Notes: a model not told the origin generated them from the letters alone. A stretch of DNA of 11,514 nt from Candidatus Falkowbacteria bacterium CG02_land_8_20_14_3_00_36_14 (GCA_002781265.1 PETS01000141.1:1-11514), one strand, 5' to 3'. Shown: positions 1 to 7,272, numbered from the stretch's first letter. Numbers and translations: made by a program.

Positions 1-117
1 TAGTTGGTGGAAGTTATTAATTAAATAATCTTCCCACCATACCACATGAGAGCGAAACCCCAAAGGTAACCCTAATTGCTGCAATTGTAACAAGAATTTG
101 TCAAATAGTAATTTCAT
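1..117 (-). CDS. 5' part of an unidentified gene running off the left edge
   Basis: An ATG on the minus strand at 117-115 opens a frame that stays open for all 39 codons to the window edge. Its first four bases (ATGA) overlap the TGA stop of the DNA glycosylase gene, a typical arrangement for translational coupling, and this is the main support for it being a real gene. The visible protein begins MKLLFDKFLLQLQQLGLPLG and continues with a tryptophan pair (VVWWEDY). It is leucine-rich and looks like a helical, soluble start without a signal peptide. I do not recognise the family. The short 'F..L...GLPLG' stretch is loosely reminiscent of the start of VWA/CoxE-like proteins, but that is too little to assign a function. 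Partial: the 3' end is missing. Confidence 0.55.
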   Translation of the reverse strand, partial: MKLLFDKFLLQLQQLGLPLGFRSHVVWWEDYLINNFHQL

Positions 118-737
118 TTTTTTGAAATAAATTTACTGCCCTTGATATAAAACCGCCATTTTTTATCTTTATACTTTCCAGCATAATCAACGCCTATTCT
201 TGTTGTTTTAACGATGGCAAAGCGGCTTGACCGCTTCAAGCTTGGCGTAGGCGAACTTTCAATCCACAGGCCGTATTTTTTTGTGTAAATTGGCCGGCTG
301 TTGAAAGACTTATCTATTTTTAGGGCCTTGGTTAAGCGGGCGGGGCCGTTTACGTTTATTTTTAAACCAAAGGCCATAGAATTTCGGGATTCTATCGGTC
401 GCTTCGCTCCCTCTACAATAACATAAATAGGTTCTAGGGCGCGGATCAAAATAGCGGCCGGGTATTCTTTTTTGCCGGTTACGATATTTAACATATAATA
501 CATGCCATAGGTAAAATACACGTAGATGATTCCCGGCTCGCCGAACATCACGCTATTTCTTTTAGTGCGGCCGCGGCTGGCGTGGCTGGCCAAGTCATTC
601 GGGCCGTTGTAGGCCTCAACTTCCACTATTTTAAATTTAAATTTTTTCTGCCCTATTTTTCTTATCAAAAAACAGCCCAAAATATCCCGGGCAATTTGGA
701 GTGTCGGTCGGTTATAAAACGATTGAGGAAGCAGCAT
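114..737 (-). CDS. DNA-3-methyladenine glycosylase (AAG/MPG family)
   Basis: A base-excision repair enzyme that flips out alkylated purines such as 3-methyladenine and cleaves the N-glycosidic bond, leaving an abasic site. At 207 residues it is the usual length of a bacterial AAG/MPG protein. The family core is intact. VEVEAY carries the catalytic Glu41, which activates water, followed by Tyr43 and His52 of the base pocket. The hairpin IYVYFTYGMYYMLN (71-84) holds the intercalating Tyr77 and the Asn84 equivalent to human Asn169. IRALEP contains Arg99, matching human Arg182. These correspondences come from recalled family alignment. The ATG at 737-735 gives the expected N-terminus (LLPQSFY.R.....AR.LLG type). 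No Shine-Dalgarno is seen before it. It lies downstream of radA on the same strand, separated by a repeat-bearing spacer, and its TGA stop overlaps the next gene. Confidence 0.95.
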   Translation of the reverse strand: MLLPQSFYNRPTLQIARDILGCFLIRKIGQKKFKFKIVEVEAYNGPNDLASHASRGRTKRNSVMFGEPGIIYVYFTYGMYYMLNIVTGKKEYPAAILIRALEPIYVIVEGAKRPIESRNSMAFGLKINVNGPARLTKALKIDKSFNSRPIYTKKYGLWIESSPTPSLKRSSRFAIVKTTRIGVDYAGKYKDKKWRFYIKGSKFISKK

Positions 738-770
738 AAATATAAATTAAAATAAATTGCAAAACTTTTT

Positions 771-783
771 TGTCATTCCCGCG
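771..783. repeat. truncated third copy of the 28-base palindromic repeat
   Basis: The 13 bases TGTCATTCCCGCG match the first 13 bases of the full repeat at 793-820 exactly and in the same direction, 22 bases upstream. The second half of the palindrome is absent, so this looks like a remnant unit of the same element. Confidence 0.6.
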
Positions 784-792
784 CCCTCTTAC

Positions 793-935
793 TGTCATTC
801 CCGCGCAGGCGGGAATCCATATGCTGCAATCGATTCTAATATGACAAATAAAACATCGCGGTAAGAAGAATTATTATTAAATTGTCGTGATTATTTTTCT
901 CACCACGATGGATTCCCGCCTGCGCGGGAATGACA
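793..935. repeat. pair of identical inverted palindromic repeats (REP/dRS3-like) around an 87-base core
   Basis: Bases 793-820 and 908-935 are exact reverse complements over 28 bases. Each unit is itself a hairpin, with arms ATTCCCGC and GCGGGAAT separated by four bases (797-816 and 912-931). The core motif ATTCCC-N8-GGGAAT is the pattern known as dRS3 in Neisseria, and similar GTCATTCCCGC...GGGAATCCA units are scattered in many genomes. The two units can pair with each other, giving a long stem around the AT-rich 87-base core, or fold separately. There is no open reading frame worth calling inside. This is most simply a non-autonomous, REP/BIME- or MITE-like element. It fills most of the 279-base gap (738-1016) between radA and the glycosylase gene. 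In that position it could also shorten or protect transcripts, but no T-tract marks it as a classical terminator. Confidence 0.85.
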
Positions 936-1016
936 AGGATACAAGGTTGTAGCTGAAATTAATATAAAAAATTGTATTTTATAATTCAATATAATTAAAT
1001 AAGATATCTATTTAAT

Positions 1017-2393
1017 TTATTTTAGTAATAGGGAAATAGCTTCGCTTAAATTTTTAACTTTAATAGTCTTAATTTTTTTTGTTTTAATTTCCGCACTCGG
1101 AATGATGGCCGTGGCCAGGCCGAGCTTTTCCGCTTCCTTTAATCTTTGGTCAAGCTTTGATACATTTCTTACTTCTCCACCCAAACCGACTTCGCCCAAA
1201 GCAATGGTTTTATTATTCATTTTTTGGTTTAAGAGAGAAGAGGTGATAGCCAGGCATACCGCCAGGTCTAGGGCCGGATCGTTTACCCGCAGGCCACCGA
1301 CTACATTGAGAATAATATCATGATTGGCTAGGTTGATGTTTTTTTGGGAAGAATTTATATCGGTTCTTTTAGACAGAACTGCGGTTAATATCTGCAGGCG
1401 GTTCAAATCAAAGCCCGACGCTTTTCTCTGCGGATAGCCGAATATCGTTCTGGTTACCAAAGCTTGGATTTCAATCAAAAATGTTCGAGTGCCTTCCATG
1501 GCCGAGGAAAGAATTGATCCGGATAAATTTTCCCTATGCATATCTAAAAAAATCGCTCCCGGGTTTTTAACCTCTTTAAATCCGCTTCCGGTCATGGCGA
1601 ATATTCCCAGTTCATTGACGGAGCCGAAGCGGTTTTTAGTGGCCCTAAGAATCTTAAAATGCTTGGCATTGTCGGTTTCAAGATAAATAACTGTATCAAC
1701 AATATGCTCCAGGCTTTTTGGCCCGGCGATAAGGCCGTCCTTGGTGACATGGCCGACCAAAATAACGGCCGGGTTATGATTTTTGGCCAGCTCCATTAAT
1801 TTGGAAGCCGACCCTCTGATTTGGTTCAAGCTGCCGGGTTCGGAATCTATCTGGGAAGTATAAACTGTTTGGATGGAATCAATAATTATTAAGGCGGGTT
1901 TAATCTGTTCCGCGGCCGCTATAGTTTTTTCAATATTTACTTCATTGATAAAATTAAGGTTTTGGCAATTAATCTTCAGCCGATTAAATCTTTCTTTAAT
2001 TTGCCCGGCCGATTCCTCGCCGCTCACATAAATTACCGACTTATCTATGCCGGCGGCGATAGCGTTGGCAATTTGCGCGACAATGGTGGATTTTCCGATT
2101 CCCGGCTCTCCGGAAATTAAAATTATTGAGCCGGGCATGATACCTCCTCCCAGCACGCGGTCAACTTCATCTATATTGGTTTTAAGCCGAGCGGAGCTTT
2201 CGGCTTTAATATTGGCAAATTTTATAATTTCGGCCGGAGTTACTTTAATTTCTTGATCTTTAAGTTTTTTTAATTCTACGGTCTTCATTTGCAAAGAGCT
2301 CCAGGCGCCGCATTCCAAGCAACGACCGCTCCATTTGGAAAACTGGGCGTCGCAATTGGAACAAGTGTAAATATTAGAAATTTTATTAGGCAT
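1017..2393 (-). CDS. radA: DNA repair protein RadA (Sms)
   Basis: RadA is a hexameric RecA-like ATPase that promotes branch migration and processing of recombination intermediates, and helps integrate incoming DNA in transformable bacteria. All family parts are present in 458 residues, a normal length. There is a C4 zinc finger near the N-terminus (Cys11, Cys14, Cys25, Cys28). The Walker A motif is GEPGIGKST (95-103). A Walker B-like strand ALIIIDSIQT follows (about 167-176). The RadA signature KNRFG is at 253-257. The Lon-protease-like C-terminal domain runs from about 285 to the end. In that domain the position of the Lon catalytic serine reads NDPALDLA, with Ala, as expected for a non-proteolytic RadA. 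The ATG at 2393-2391 places the zinc finger correctly. A sigma70-like promoter lies just upstream. The leader lacks a convincing Shine-Dalgarno. Confidence 0.98.
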   Translation of the reverse strand: MPNKISNIYTCSNCDAQFSKWSGRCLECGAWSSLQMKTVELKKLKDQEIKVTPAEIIKFANIKAESSARLKTNIDEVDRVLGGGIMPGSIILISGEPGIGKSTIVAQIANAIAAGIDKSVIYVSGEESAGQIKERFNRLKINCQNLNFINEVNIEKTIAAAEQIKPALIIIDSIQTVYTSQIDSEPGSLNQIRGSASKLMELAKNHNPAVILVGHVTKDGLIAGPKSLEHIVDTVIYLETDNAKHFKILRATKNRFGSVNELGIFAMTGSGFKEVKNPGAIFLDMHRENLSGSILSSAMEGTRTFLIEIQALVTRTIFGYPQRKASGFDLNRLQILTAVLSKRTDINSSQKNINLANHDIILNVVGGLRVNDPALDLAVCLAITSSLLNQKMNNKTIALGEVGLGGEVRNVSKLDQRLKEAEKLGLATAIIPSAEIKTKKIKTIKVKNLSEAISLLLK

Positions 2394-2426
2394 AATAGCT
2401 GGGTGATTAGACCTACTGCATAATAA

Positions 2427-2454
2427 ATTATGTAACGAAATTTTCGCCAGTCAA
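2427..2454 (-). promoter_or_regulatory. putative sigma70-type promoter of radA with a palindrome in its spacer
   Basis: Read on the minus strand, TTGACT (2454-2449, five of six to the -35 consensus) is followed after 16 bases by CATAAT (2432-2427, five of six to the -10). This would start transcription near 2420, giving a leader of roughly 27 bases before the radA ATG. The spacer contains the palindrome CGAAAATTTCG (2446-2436, five-base arms around one base), a plausible operator position. This rests on base matching only. Confidence 0.42.
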
Positions 2455-2513
2455 GCAAGTACAGGCCTAAATATAAGAATGGCAGGAGAAAAATCATTAG
2501 GCAAAAGCTTATA

Positions 2514-2738
2514 TTATCGGTTTGGATTAGGAGAGTTTTTTACTTTCGTTATAAACGGGTCGCTGGTATCGTATTTTGAGTTTATGTAAGCCTGGCGTTC
2601 GCTAGCCGCTTCCGGGTTTTTCACTCCGGGCCTTATGGCCAGGAGTGAAAACAGATAAGCGAATAAAGCCAGGATTATTATTGAGAATAAGACGAACAAC
2701 CAGGGAAAAAATTTTGTCTCGGCGAAAGATTTTGGCAT
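2514..2738 (-). CDS. small single-pass membrane protein, function unknown
   Basis: A 74-residue protein with one clear hydrophobic helix (about residues 12-35, FPWLFVLFSIIILALFAYLF and following). A short N-terminal stretch MPKSFAETKF precedes it, and a hydrophilic tail of about 40 residues follows, ending NSPNPNR. There is no lipobox, and no signal-peptidase site stands out. Its ATG (2738-2736) shares one base with the TAA stop of the propeller gene upstream (TAATG), so it is probably translated by reinitiation and co-made with that protein. A partnership at the membrane is inferred from this. I do not recognise a family. The tight overlap, the strong membrane segment and the absence of a better frame on either strand support it as real. 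Confidence 0.7.
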   Translation of the reverse strand: MPKSFAETKFFPWLFVLFSIIILALFAYLFSLLAIRPGVKNPEAASERQAYINSKYDTSDPFITKVKNSPNPNR

Positions 2739-3988
2739 TATTTTAATTTTATATTATATAATTTTTCGGTTGTTTTGTCCGTAAAATATAATCTGCTACC
2801 GTCTTTGGTGACATTTAAATCAGACATATTATAACTTCCATCCGGAACGGCAATTAATTTTTTAATGCCGGTAGCAGTATCAATTTTATAAAGCTGGTCA
2901 GAAGATTGGCCGGCTAATTCCAAAAAAAGACCGGCTCCTTCTTGAAGATTATTAGGTATGGCGCAATAAATTTCCGTATTGCTTGAAAAAACGCATTTAT
3001 CCGCCCAAGTTTCAATATTTAAATTTTTTCGATTAGTGCCGATATTGTCCCCTTGGGCATTGGCAATCCAAAGCAACGGCTTTAAATTATTACTATTTGC
3101 ATAAACGCTATAAAGCAATTTATCCCCCTGGGGAGACCATTTTGATTGGAAGCCGCGGCCTTCAATTATCATTGATTTAAAATTTTCATCATTCAACCCG
3201 ACAAAATATACTTCTTGCCGGTAAAAATCTACGCCTTTAGTGTACATAGCCACGGTTTGGTTATTAGGAGACCAAGAAGGATAAACAGTGGCGTCTTCCG
3301 TCCCGAGCGGTTCTAGGGCGCGCACTTGCGAGCCGTCTTCATTCACCACCGCCAACCAGCGGTTGTCCGGATCCAGTCCCATGCTTTTCATAATCAGCTT
3401 GTCTCCACTGGGAGAATAATTAAAATCCTGCCAATGGCTGGGCAAAGTTATCTGCTTGGTATTGTCAAAATCATAAATTATATTCGCTCCATCCGGATAT
3501 TCCAATATGGCTTTGTTTTTGTTCGGCGACCAAACGACATTGTCCACTGAATGGAATACTTTGTCGGATAAAGTTTTAATTTGGCCGTTTTCATCTATTT
3601 GGTAAAATTTACTGTCATCTTTATTGTAATATTTTAGGCCGTTGCCGCTGGAGTTTAAAACCGCTCCCAGGGTCTTGGCGCTATTTATTTCTGATACTTG
3701 AGTCAGCCCGCCTTTAGCAATTAAATCGCGGTTTGCGCCGGCGGATTTTTCTTCTTCACCGGCGGGCAGAATGCCGGTGCCGGTGCTGGTGGCTGTTTGC
3801 TTCCGACCCGGGGACGATAGGGGCAGGCCGCCCATGGCAGTATTATTTAATGCCCCTGGCCCTGTATTTTTATTTTCCTCTGTGGCCGGCTTTAAAAAAA
3901 GAGCATAAATTATATAGCCCGTTAATAAAATAAAAAAAATAAAACCGGTAATAATAAGCTGTTTTTTATATTTGATAAATAAATCCAT
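2738..3988 (-). CDS. membrane-anchored TolB/PD40-type beta-propeller protein
   Basis: A 416-residue protein (from the ATG at 3988-3986) of unknown exact role. Residues about 11-32 form one transmembrane helix after a short basic N-terminus (MDLFIKYKKQ). A linker of low complexity rich in Gly, Thr, Ser, Asn and Pro follows to about 95. The rest is a beta-propeller with repeated 'SP.gdkL' blades: VWSPNKNKAIL (about 152), NYSPSGDKLIM (191), SWSPNNQTVAM (238) and KWSPQGDKLLY (283). A weaker blade, TKDGSRLYFTD, lies near 394. This is the PD40/WD40-like repeat of TolB- and DPP-IV-like proteins. The propeller should face outside the membrane and could bind a protein, peptide or glycan; no catalytic triad is visible. 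A TTG at 4030 would add 14 residues (YYYNIKYINKQNY), but the ATG gives a normal membrane-anchor start and fits the promoter found. It overlaps the next small membrane protein gene by one base. Confidence 0.8.
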   Translation of the reverse strand: MDLFIKYKKQLIITGFIFFILLTGYIIYALFLKPATEENKNTGPGALNNTAMGGLPLSSPGRKQTATSTGTGILPAGEEEKSAGANRDLIAKGGLTQVSEINSAKTLGAVLNSSGNGLKYYNKDDSKFYQIDENGQIKTLSDKVFHSVDNVVWSPNKNKAILEYPDGANIIYDFDNTKQITLPSHWQDFNYSPSGDKLIMKSMGLDPDNRWLAVVNEDGSQVRALEPLGTEDATVYPSWSPNNQTVAMYTKGVDFYRQEVYFVGLNDENFKSMIIEGRGFQSKWSPQGDKLLYSVYANSNNLKPLLWIANAQGDNIGTNRKNLNIETWADKCVFSSNTEIYCAIPNNLQEGAGLFLELAGQSSDQLYKIDTATGIKKLIAVPDGSYNMSDLNVTKDGSRLYFTDKTTEKLYNIKLK

Positions 3989-4013
3989 ATAATTTTGTTT
4001 ATTGATGTATTTT

Positions 4014-4041
4014 ATGTTATAATAATACAAAGATGTGTAAA
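4014..4041 (-). promoter_or_regulatory. putative promoter of the beta-propeller gene
   Basis: On the minus strand TTTACA (4041-4036, five of six to the -35) is followed after 16 bases by TAACAT (4019-4014, four of six to the -10). The predicted start near 4007 lies about 19 bases before the ATG at 3988, which supports that ATG over the TTG at 4030. In DNA this AT-rich, chance -10-like matches are frequent. Confidence 0.3.
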
Positions 4042-4199
4042 AGTATCGGCTGGTTTCTATTATTATAATTATAGCATAATATAAAAAAATAATATAGATT
4101 TTATTTAGGATTATTCAATGTTTTCAAAGTTGTTTTAATTAAAATTTTTAAAAATAAATAATTAATTTAAATATTTTTGATTATTTAAATATAAAATTT
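4042..4199. promoter_or_regulatory. AT-rich divergent spacer upstream of the pilus operon
   Basis: This stretch is almost pure A/T from about 4060 and should hold the promoter of the pil operon. I could not settle on one pair: TATAAT at 4064-4069 lacks a good -35, and TATAAA at 4190-4195 is only five bases from the pilM ATG. A direct repeat of ATTTAAATAT occurs at 4165-4174 and 4183-4192. No coding frame or RNA gene is seen. Confidence 0.35.
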
Positions 4200-5240
4200 A
4201 TGAGCTTATTTGCTAATAAAAGTTTTTTAGGCATTGATATTGGCGCGTATAGCATAAAGATAGTTGAGCTGAAGAAAGAAAATAATAAAGCCAGATTGGT
4301 TAGTTATGGTTTTTCCGAGAGAGAAAAAATTGAAACCAAGGACAATCTCCAATCAGAAATAGGGCACAGCGCCAAACTGATTAATAAGATATTAAATGAA
4401 GCCGGCATGAAAAGCCGGGAGGCGATTGCGGCTCTGCCCACCTTTTCGGTTTTTTCCTCCATTTTAAATTTATCTTATGTTGATAATAAAGATTTGGCCG
4501 CCGCCGTCCATTGGGAGGCGAAAAAGGTGATTCCTTTGCCGTTGGACGACATGGTTTTGGACTGGAAAAAAATTGAAGACGGAGAAGGCAATAAAAATAA
4601 TAATATAAAAATATTATTGACTGGGGCGCCGCGTAATTTTGTTAAAAAATATATTGATATTTTCAAAGAAGCCAAGGTTAATTTATTAAGCTTGGAAACC
4701 GAAACTTTTTCCTTAATCAGGTCGCTTTTAGGCAATGACAAGTCATCAGTAATGATTGTGGAAATGGGAGCTAACACCACCGACATATCCATTATTGACA
4801 AAAGCATTCCCATTTTTTCGCGCAGTATTGATGTCGGGGGCATGACCATTACCAAGGGCATCAGCAATAGTTTGAATATCGGCCAGGCCCGGGCGGAACA
4901 GTTTAAATATGATTTAGGCATCAGCTCTATGGCCTCGCGGGAAGATATTATTCCCAAAACTGTCATAGAAACGATTTCTCCGATTATCAACGAAGTTAAA
5001 TATACTATTAATTTATTTCAAAGCAAAGATGAAAAGAAAATAGAAAAAGTTATTCTTTCCGGCGGCTCGGCGCTTTTAATCAACTTCACCAATTATTTAT
5101 CTAAAATATTAGATAAGCAAGTTATCATCGGCAATCCCTGGGCGAGAGTTTCCTATCCGGTGGAACTAGAACCTTTATTATACGAAATTGGCCCGCGGAT
5201 GTCGGCGGCTATCGGCCTGGCCATGAGAAGCATAGAATAA
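4200..5240 (+). CDS. pilM: type IV pilus assembly protein PilM (actin-like ATPase)
   Basis: PilM is a cytoplasmic, actin-fold nucleotide-binding protein that binds the N-terminal tail of PilN. It links the inner-membrane alignment complex to the motor ATPases. The 346 residues match the usual length. Visible actin/FtsA-type motifs are the phosphate-1 loop LGIDIGAYSIKIVEL (10-24), the phosphate-2 loop VEMGANTTDISIID (187-200) and the adenosine motif VILSGGSALL (284-293). The interior 'AVHWEAKKVIPLPLDDMVLD' (102-121) is the segment characteristic of PilM proteins, where E..K.IP.P.D is well conserved. The ATG at 4200 is 10 codons before the first strand, as usual. No Shine-Dalgarno is seen. It is the first gene of the operon, 23 bases from the PilN-like gene. 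Confidence 0.94.
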   Translation: MSLFANKSFLGIDIGAYSIKIVELKKENNKARLVSYGFSEREKIETKDNLQSEIGHSAKLINKILNEAGMKSREAIAALPTFSVFSSILNLSYVDNKDLAAAVHWEAKKVIPLPLDDMVLDWKKIEDGEGNKNNNIKILLTGAPRNFVKKYIDIFKEAKVNLLSLETETFSLIRSLLGNDKSSVMIVEMGANTTDISIIDKSIPIFSRSIDVGGMTITKGISNSLNIGQARAEQFKYDLGISSMASREDIIPKTVIETISPIINEVKYTINLFQSKDEKKIEKVILSGGSALLINFTNYLSKILDKQVIIGNPWARVSYPVELEPLLYEIGPRMSAAIGLAMRSIE

Positions 5241-5263
5241 ATACTTAACTAATTTAATTAATT

Positions 5264-6568
5264 ATGTCCGAAATTAATTTTTTAAAAGGCGCGAAAGAAG
5301 CTAAGGATAAAAAACCAAGCAAAAGAGAGCCGAAGAAAATTGAATGGTCCGAACCCAAAGACTACAAGCCCGAAGACGATTATTATAAAACCGGCAAAAA
5401 TTTTTTCGGTTTGTTTTCTTATATAAAAAATAAGGAAAAAGACAATTTAAAAAATAAAAAAATAATAGACAAGATTGACTTGAAGATGGCCAGAAAAGAG
5501 ATATTAAAAACTATCAAGGAAGCGGAAAATAAGAAGATTAAAGAGAAAAACAAAAAAATTTTTAAAAAATTAAAGCAGCCGGATAAAAAAAACGATAAAT
5601 TAGACATAAAAAAGAAAGAAGCCAAGGAGAAAAGAAAAAAAATAAATTTGTTGGCGAAGATTAATGAATATTTTAATCAGACAAAAAATAAAATAAAAGA
5701 ATTTTCATATAAGCAAAAAAGCGCGGGCAAAAATGCAATTAAAAATAAGATCATAGAAGCCCAAAATAAAATTATAGCTGATAAAATAATACCAGCCCCG
5801 CCGGTTGAAGAAGCCGAGCCTATTTTTAAGGATTTGCCGCACCATAAAATTATCAGGGATGATGAAGCTTCAAAAGAAAAAAAGACTTTTTTTAAAAGCG
5901 ATAAAGTTGATAAAATCAGCCACCGGCCAAGCAAAAATTCAGCATCGGCCAAAAGAATTAATTATAATATATGGGAAAAGCTGGATGTTTTAAAGACAAA
6001 TTTAATTACCAGCGATCTGGATTCTTATTTTAATTGGCGAAGCAAGATATTAGTTTTATCAATAGCGATATTTTTATCTTGCTTAATAGTGGTAATATTT
6101 TATGGCGGACTGGTTTTATGGGGAAGCAAGAATATTATTCTGGATAACGGCCAGCTTGACAGTAAAAAAGAATTAAATGAAAAAATTATTATGGCCGAAA
6201 ATGAGATAAACCAGGTAGCCGTCCTGCAAAAGAAATTAAAATTAGTAAGCAATCTGCTCGATCGGCATATCTATTGGACTAATTTTTTTAAATTCTTGGA
6301 AGATAATACCATGACTGATGTTTATTATGCGAGCGGGGGCTTTTCCGGAAATACCGAGGGAAAATATTCATTCCCGGCCATGGCTAATGATTTTGTCGCC
6401 ATTGCCCAGCAGGTGCAATCATTGGGGAAAAATGATTTAGTGGAAGAAGCAGCTACTAACGGCGGTACCGCCGGAGAAGGCGGCCAAACATCTTTCAATT
6501 TAAGCCTGACATTAAATCCCGATATTTTTTATAAAAAAACAAACAATGCCACTTCTACGGAAAATTAA
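5264..6568 (+). CDS. PilN-like type IV pilus inner-membrane protein with a long basic N-terminal extension
   Basis: Position directly after pilM and overall layout point to PilN, the bitopic protein that binds PilM by a short N-terminal motif and pairs with PilO outside the membrane. At 434 residues it is about twice the usual PilN length. Residues 1-230 are cytoplasmic, about a quarter lysine, probably partly disordered or coiled. One membrane helix follows (about 261-286), then a coiled-coil-like stretch (about 298-330) and a small outer domain ending in FNLSLTLNPDIFY and a Thr/Ser/Asn tail. PilN binds PilM through an INLLP-type motif. Three candidates occur here: EINFL (3-7), KINLL (126-130) and, in the standard place just before the membrane helix, TNLITSDLDSYFNWR (245-259). 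Sequence similarity to classical PilN is weak, so the name rests on gene order, topology and these motifs. Confidence 0.72.
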   Translation: MSEINFLKGAKEAKDKKPSKREPKKIEWSEPKDYKPEDDYYKTGKNFFGLFSYIKNKEKDNLKNKKIIDKIDLKMARKEILKTIKEAENKKIKEKNKKIFKKLKQPDKKNDKLDIKKKEAKEKRKKINLLAKINEYFNQTKNKIKEFSYKQKSAGKNAIKNKIIEAQNKIIADKIIPAPPVEEAEPIFKDLPHHKIIRDDEASKEKKTFFKSDKVDKISHRPSKNSASAKRINYNIWEKLDVLKTNLITSDLDSYFNWRSKILVLSIAIFLSCLIVVIFYGGLVLWGSKNIILDNGQLDSKKELNEKIIMAENEINQVAVLQKKLKLVSNLLDRHIYWTNFFKFLEDNTMTDVYYASGGFSGNTEGKYSFPAMANDFVAIAQQVQSLGKNDLVEEAATNGGTAGEGGQTSFNLSLTLNPDIFYKKTNNATSTEN

Positions 6569-6582
6569 TTTTTTATTTATTT

Positions 6583-7269
6583 ATGAATCAATTGTTAAAT
6601 GATAAATTCAAAAATGGCTTACTGCCGTTAAAAGATTTTTTTATAAAATATTATAATTGGCTGTTGATATTATCGGTTATTTTGATATTATCGTCCGGTT
6701 ATTTATTATTGCTTAAGCCCAAATATAACAGCGTAACTAAAGCCATAAACGATAATAAAGTTTTGCGGAGCGTTATGCAAGAAAATTATATTGACCGGGA
6801 AAATTATTTTAATGAATTGACAAAGTTAGTTGATACTTATAAAAGTTATGCCATCGGGCCGGAAGATATAAAAAGGATGAATTTTATTCTGCCGGCAGAA
6901 AAAGGGGATTATATTGACACCACCAATCTACTGGCCTCCATTGAATCTTTAATTAAAACCAGCGGGCTGATATTAAATTCCTTGGATGTTTCCTATGCCA
7001 AAGAAATTGAAAAATTGCCGCCTTTTCCGTCCGCGCCGGCTGCCAATTCTCCAGCCCCCGCAGACGAAAATACATTAAAAGATATAAATAAAATTAGTAT
7101 TAATGCCAGTGTCATGGGCGCGAATTATAACGGTTTAAAAAATCTACTGAATTTAATTGAAAATAATTTGAGGCTGATTGATATTAATGATATAAATTTT
7201 TCTATGGATAGCGAAACCGTGTCCTTGCGCATGTCTGCCTATTATATGGACAGCGGCGCAAATAAATAA
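6583..7269 (+). CDS. PilO-like type IV pilus inner-membrane protein
   Basis: PilO is a bitopic protein that dimerises with PilN through coiled coils and ferredoxin-like outer domains, positioning the pilus base. This 228-residue protein has that plan. A short cytoplasmic N-terminus is followed by one membrane helix at about 25-45 (YYNWLLILSVILILSSGYLL). A coiled-coil stretch rich in charged residues runs from about 47 to 90. Then comes an outer domain beginning FILPAEKGDYIDTTNLLASI (101-120), the 'LP.......L...L..lA...GL' pattern of PilO. A proline/alanine loop (147-160) interrupts the fold. The final part, NASVMGANYNGLKNLLNLIENNLRLIDI, matches the PilO 'v.G.Y..l..Fl..LE...R...I' pattern. It lies 14 bases after the PilN-like gene and 3 bases before the next. 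Confidence 0.82.
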   Translation: MNQLLNDKFKNGLLPLKDFFIKYYNWLLILSVILILSSGYLLLLKPKYNSVTKAINDNKVLRSVMQENYIDRENYFNELTKLVDTYKSYAIGPEDIKRMNFILPAEKGDYIDTTNLLASIESLIKTSGLILNSLDVSYAKEIEKLPPFPSAPAANSPAPADENTLKDINKISINASVMGANYNGLKNLLNLIENNLRLIDINDINFSMDSETVSLRMSAYYMDSGANK

Positions 7270-7272
7270 ATT

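Noticed and set aside
771..935. CRISPR-like reading of the repeated TGTCATTCCCGCG words
   Set aside because: Only two full units in opposite orientation plus one fragment, with unequal spacing and internal palindromes, fit a REP-like element and not a CRISPR array.
2285..2497. A 70-codon minus-strand frame with a hydrophobic start (MIFLLPFLYLGLYLLDW) between the small membrane protein gene and radA
   Set aside because: Half of it lies inside the radA start in another frame, it runs across the likely radA promoter, and its later part has no protein-like pattern. The hydrophobicity follows from AT-rich DNA.
3989..4030. N-terminal extension of the propeller protein from a TTG at 4030
   Set aside because: The added residues are Tyr/Asn/Ile/Lys-rich with no signal-like character, the ATG at 3988 gives a standard membrane-anchor start, and a candidate transcription start falls downstream of the TTG.
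4475..4990. A long minus-strand frame (171 codons) inside pilM
   Set aside because: It lies opposite a clearly conserved pilM and has no recognisable motif; it is a mirror of the real reading frame.
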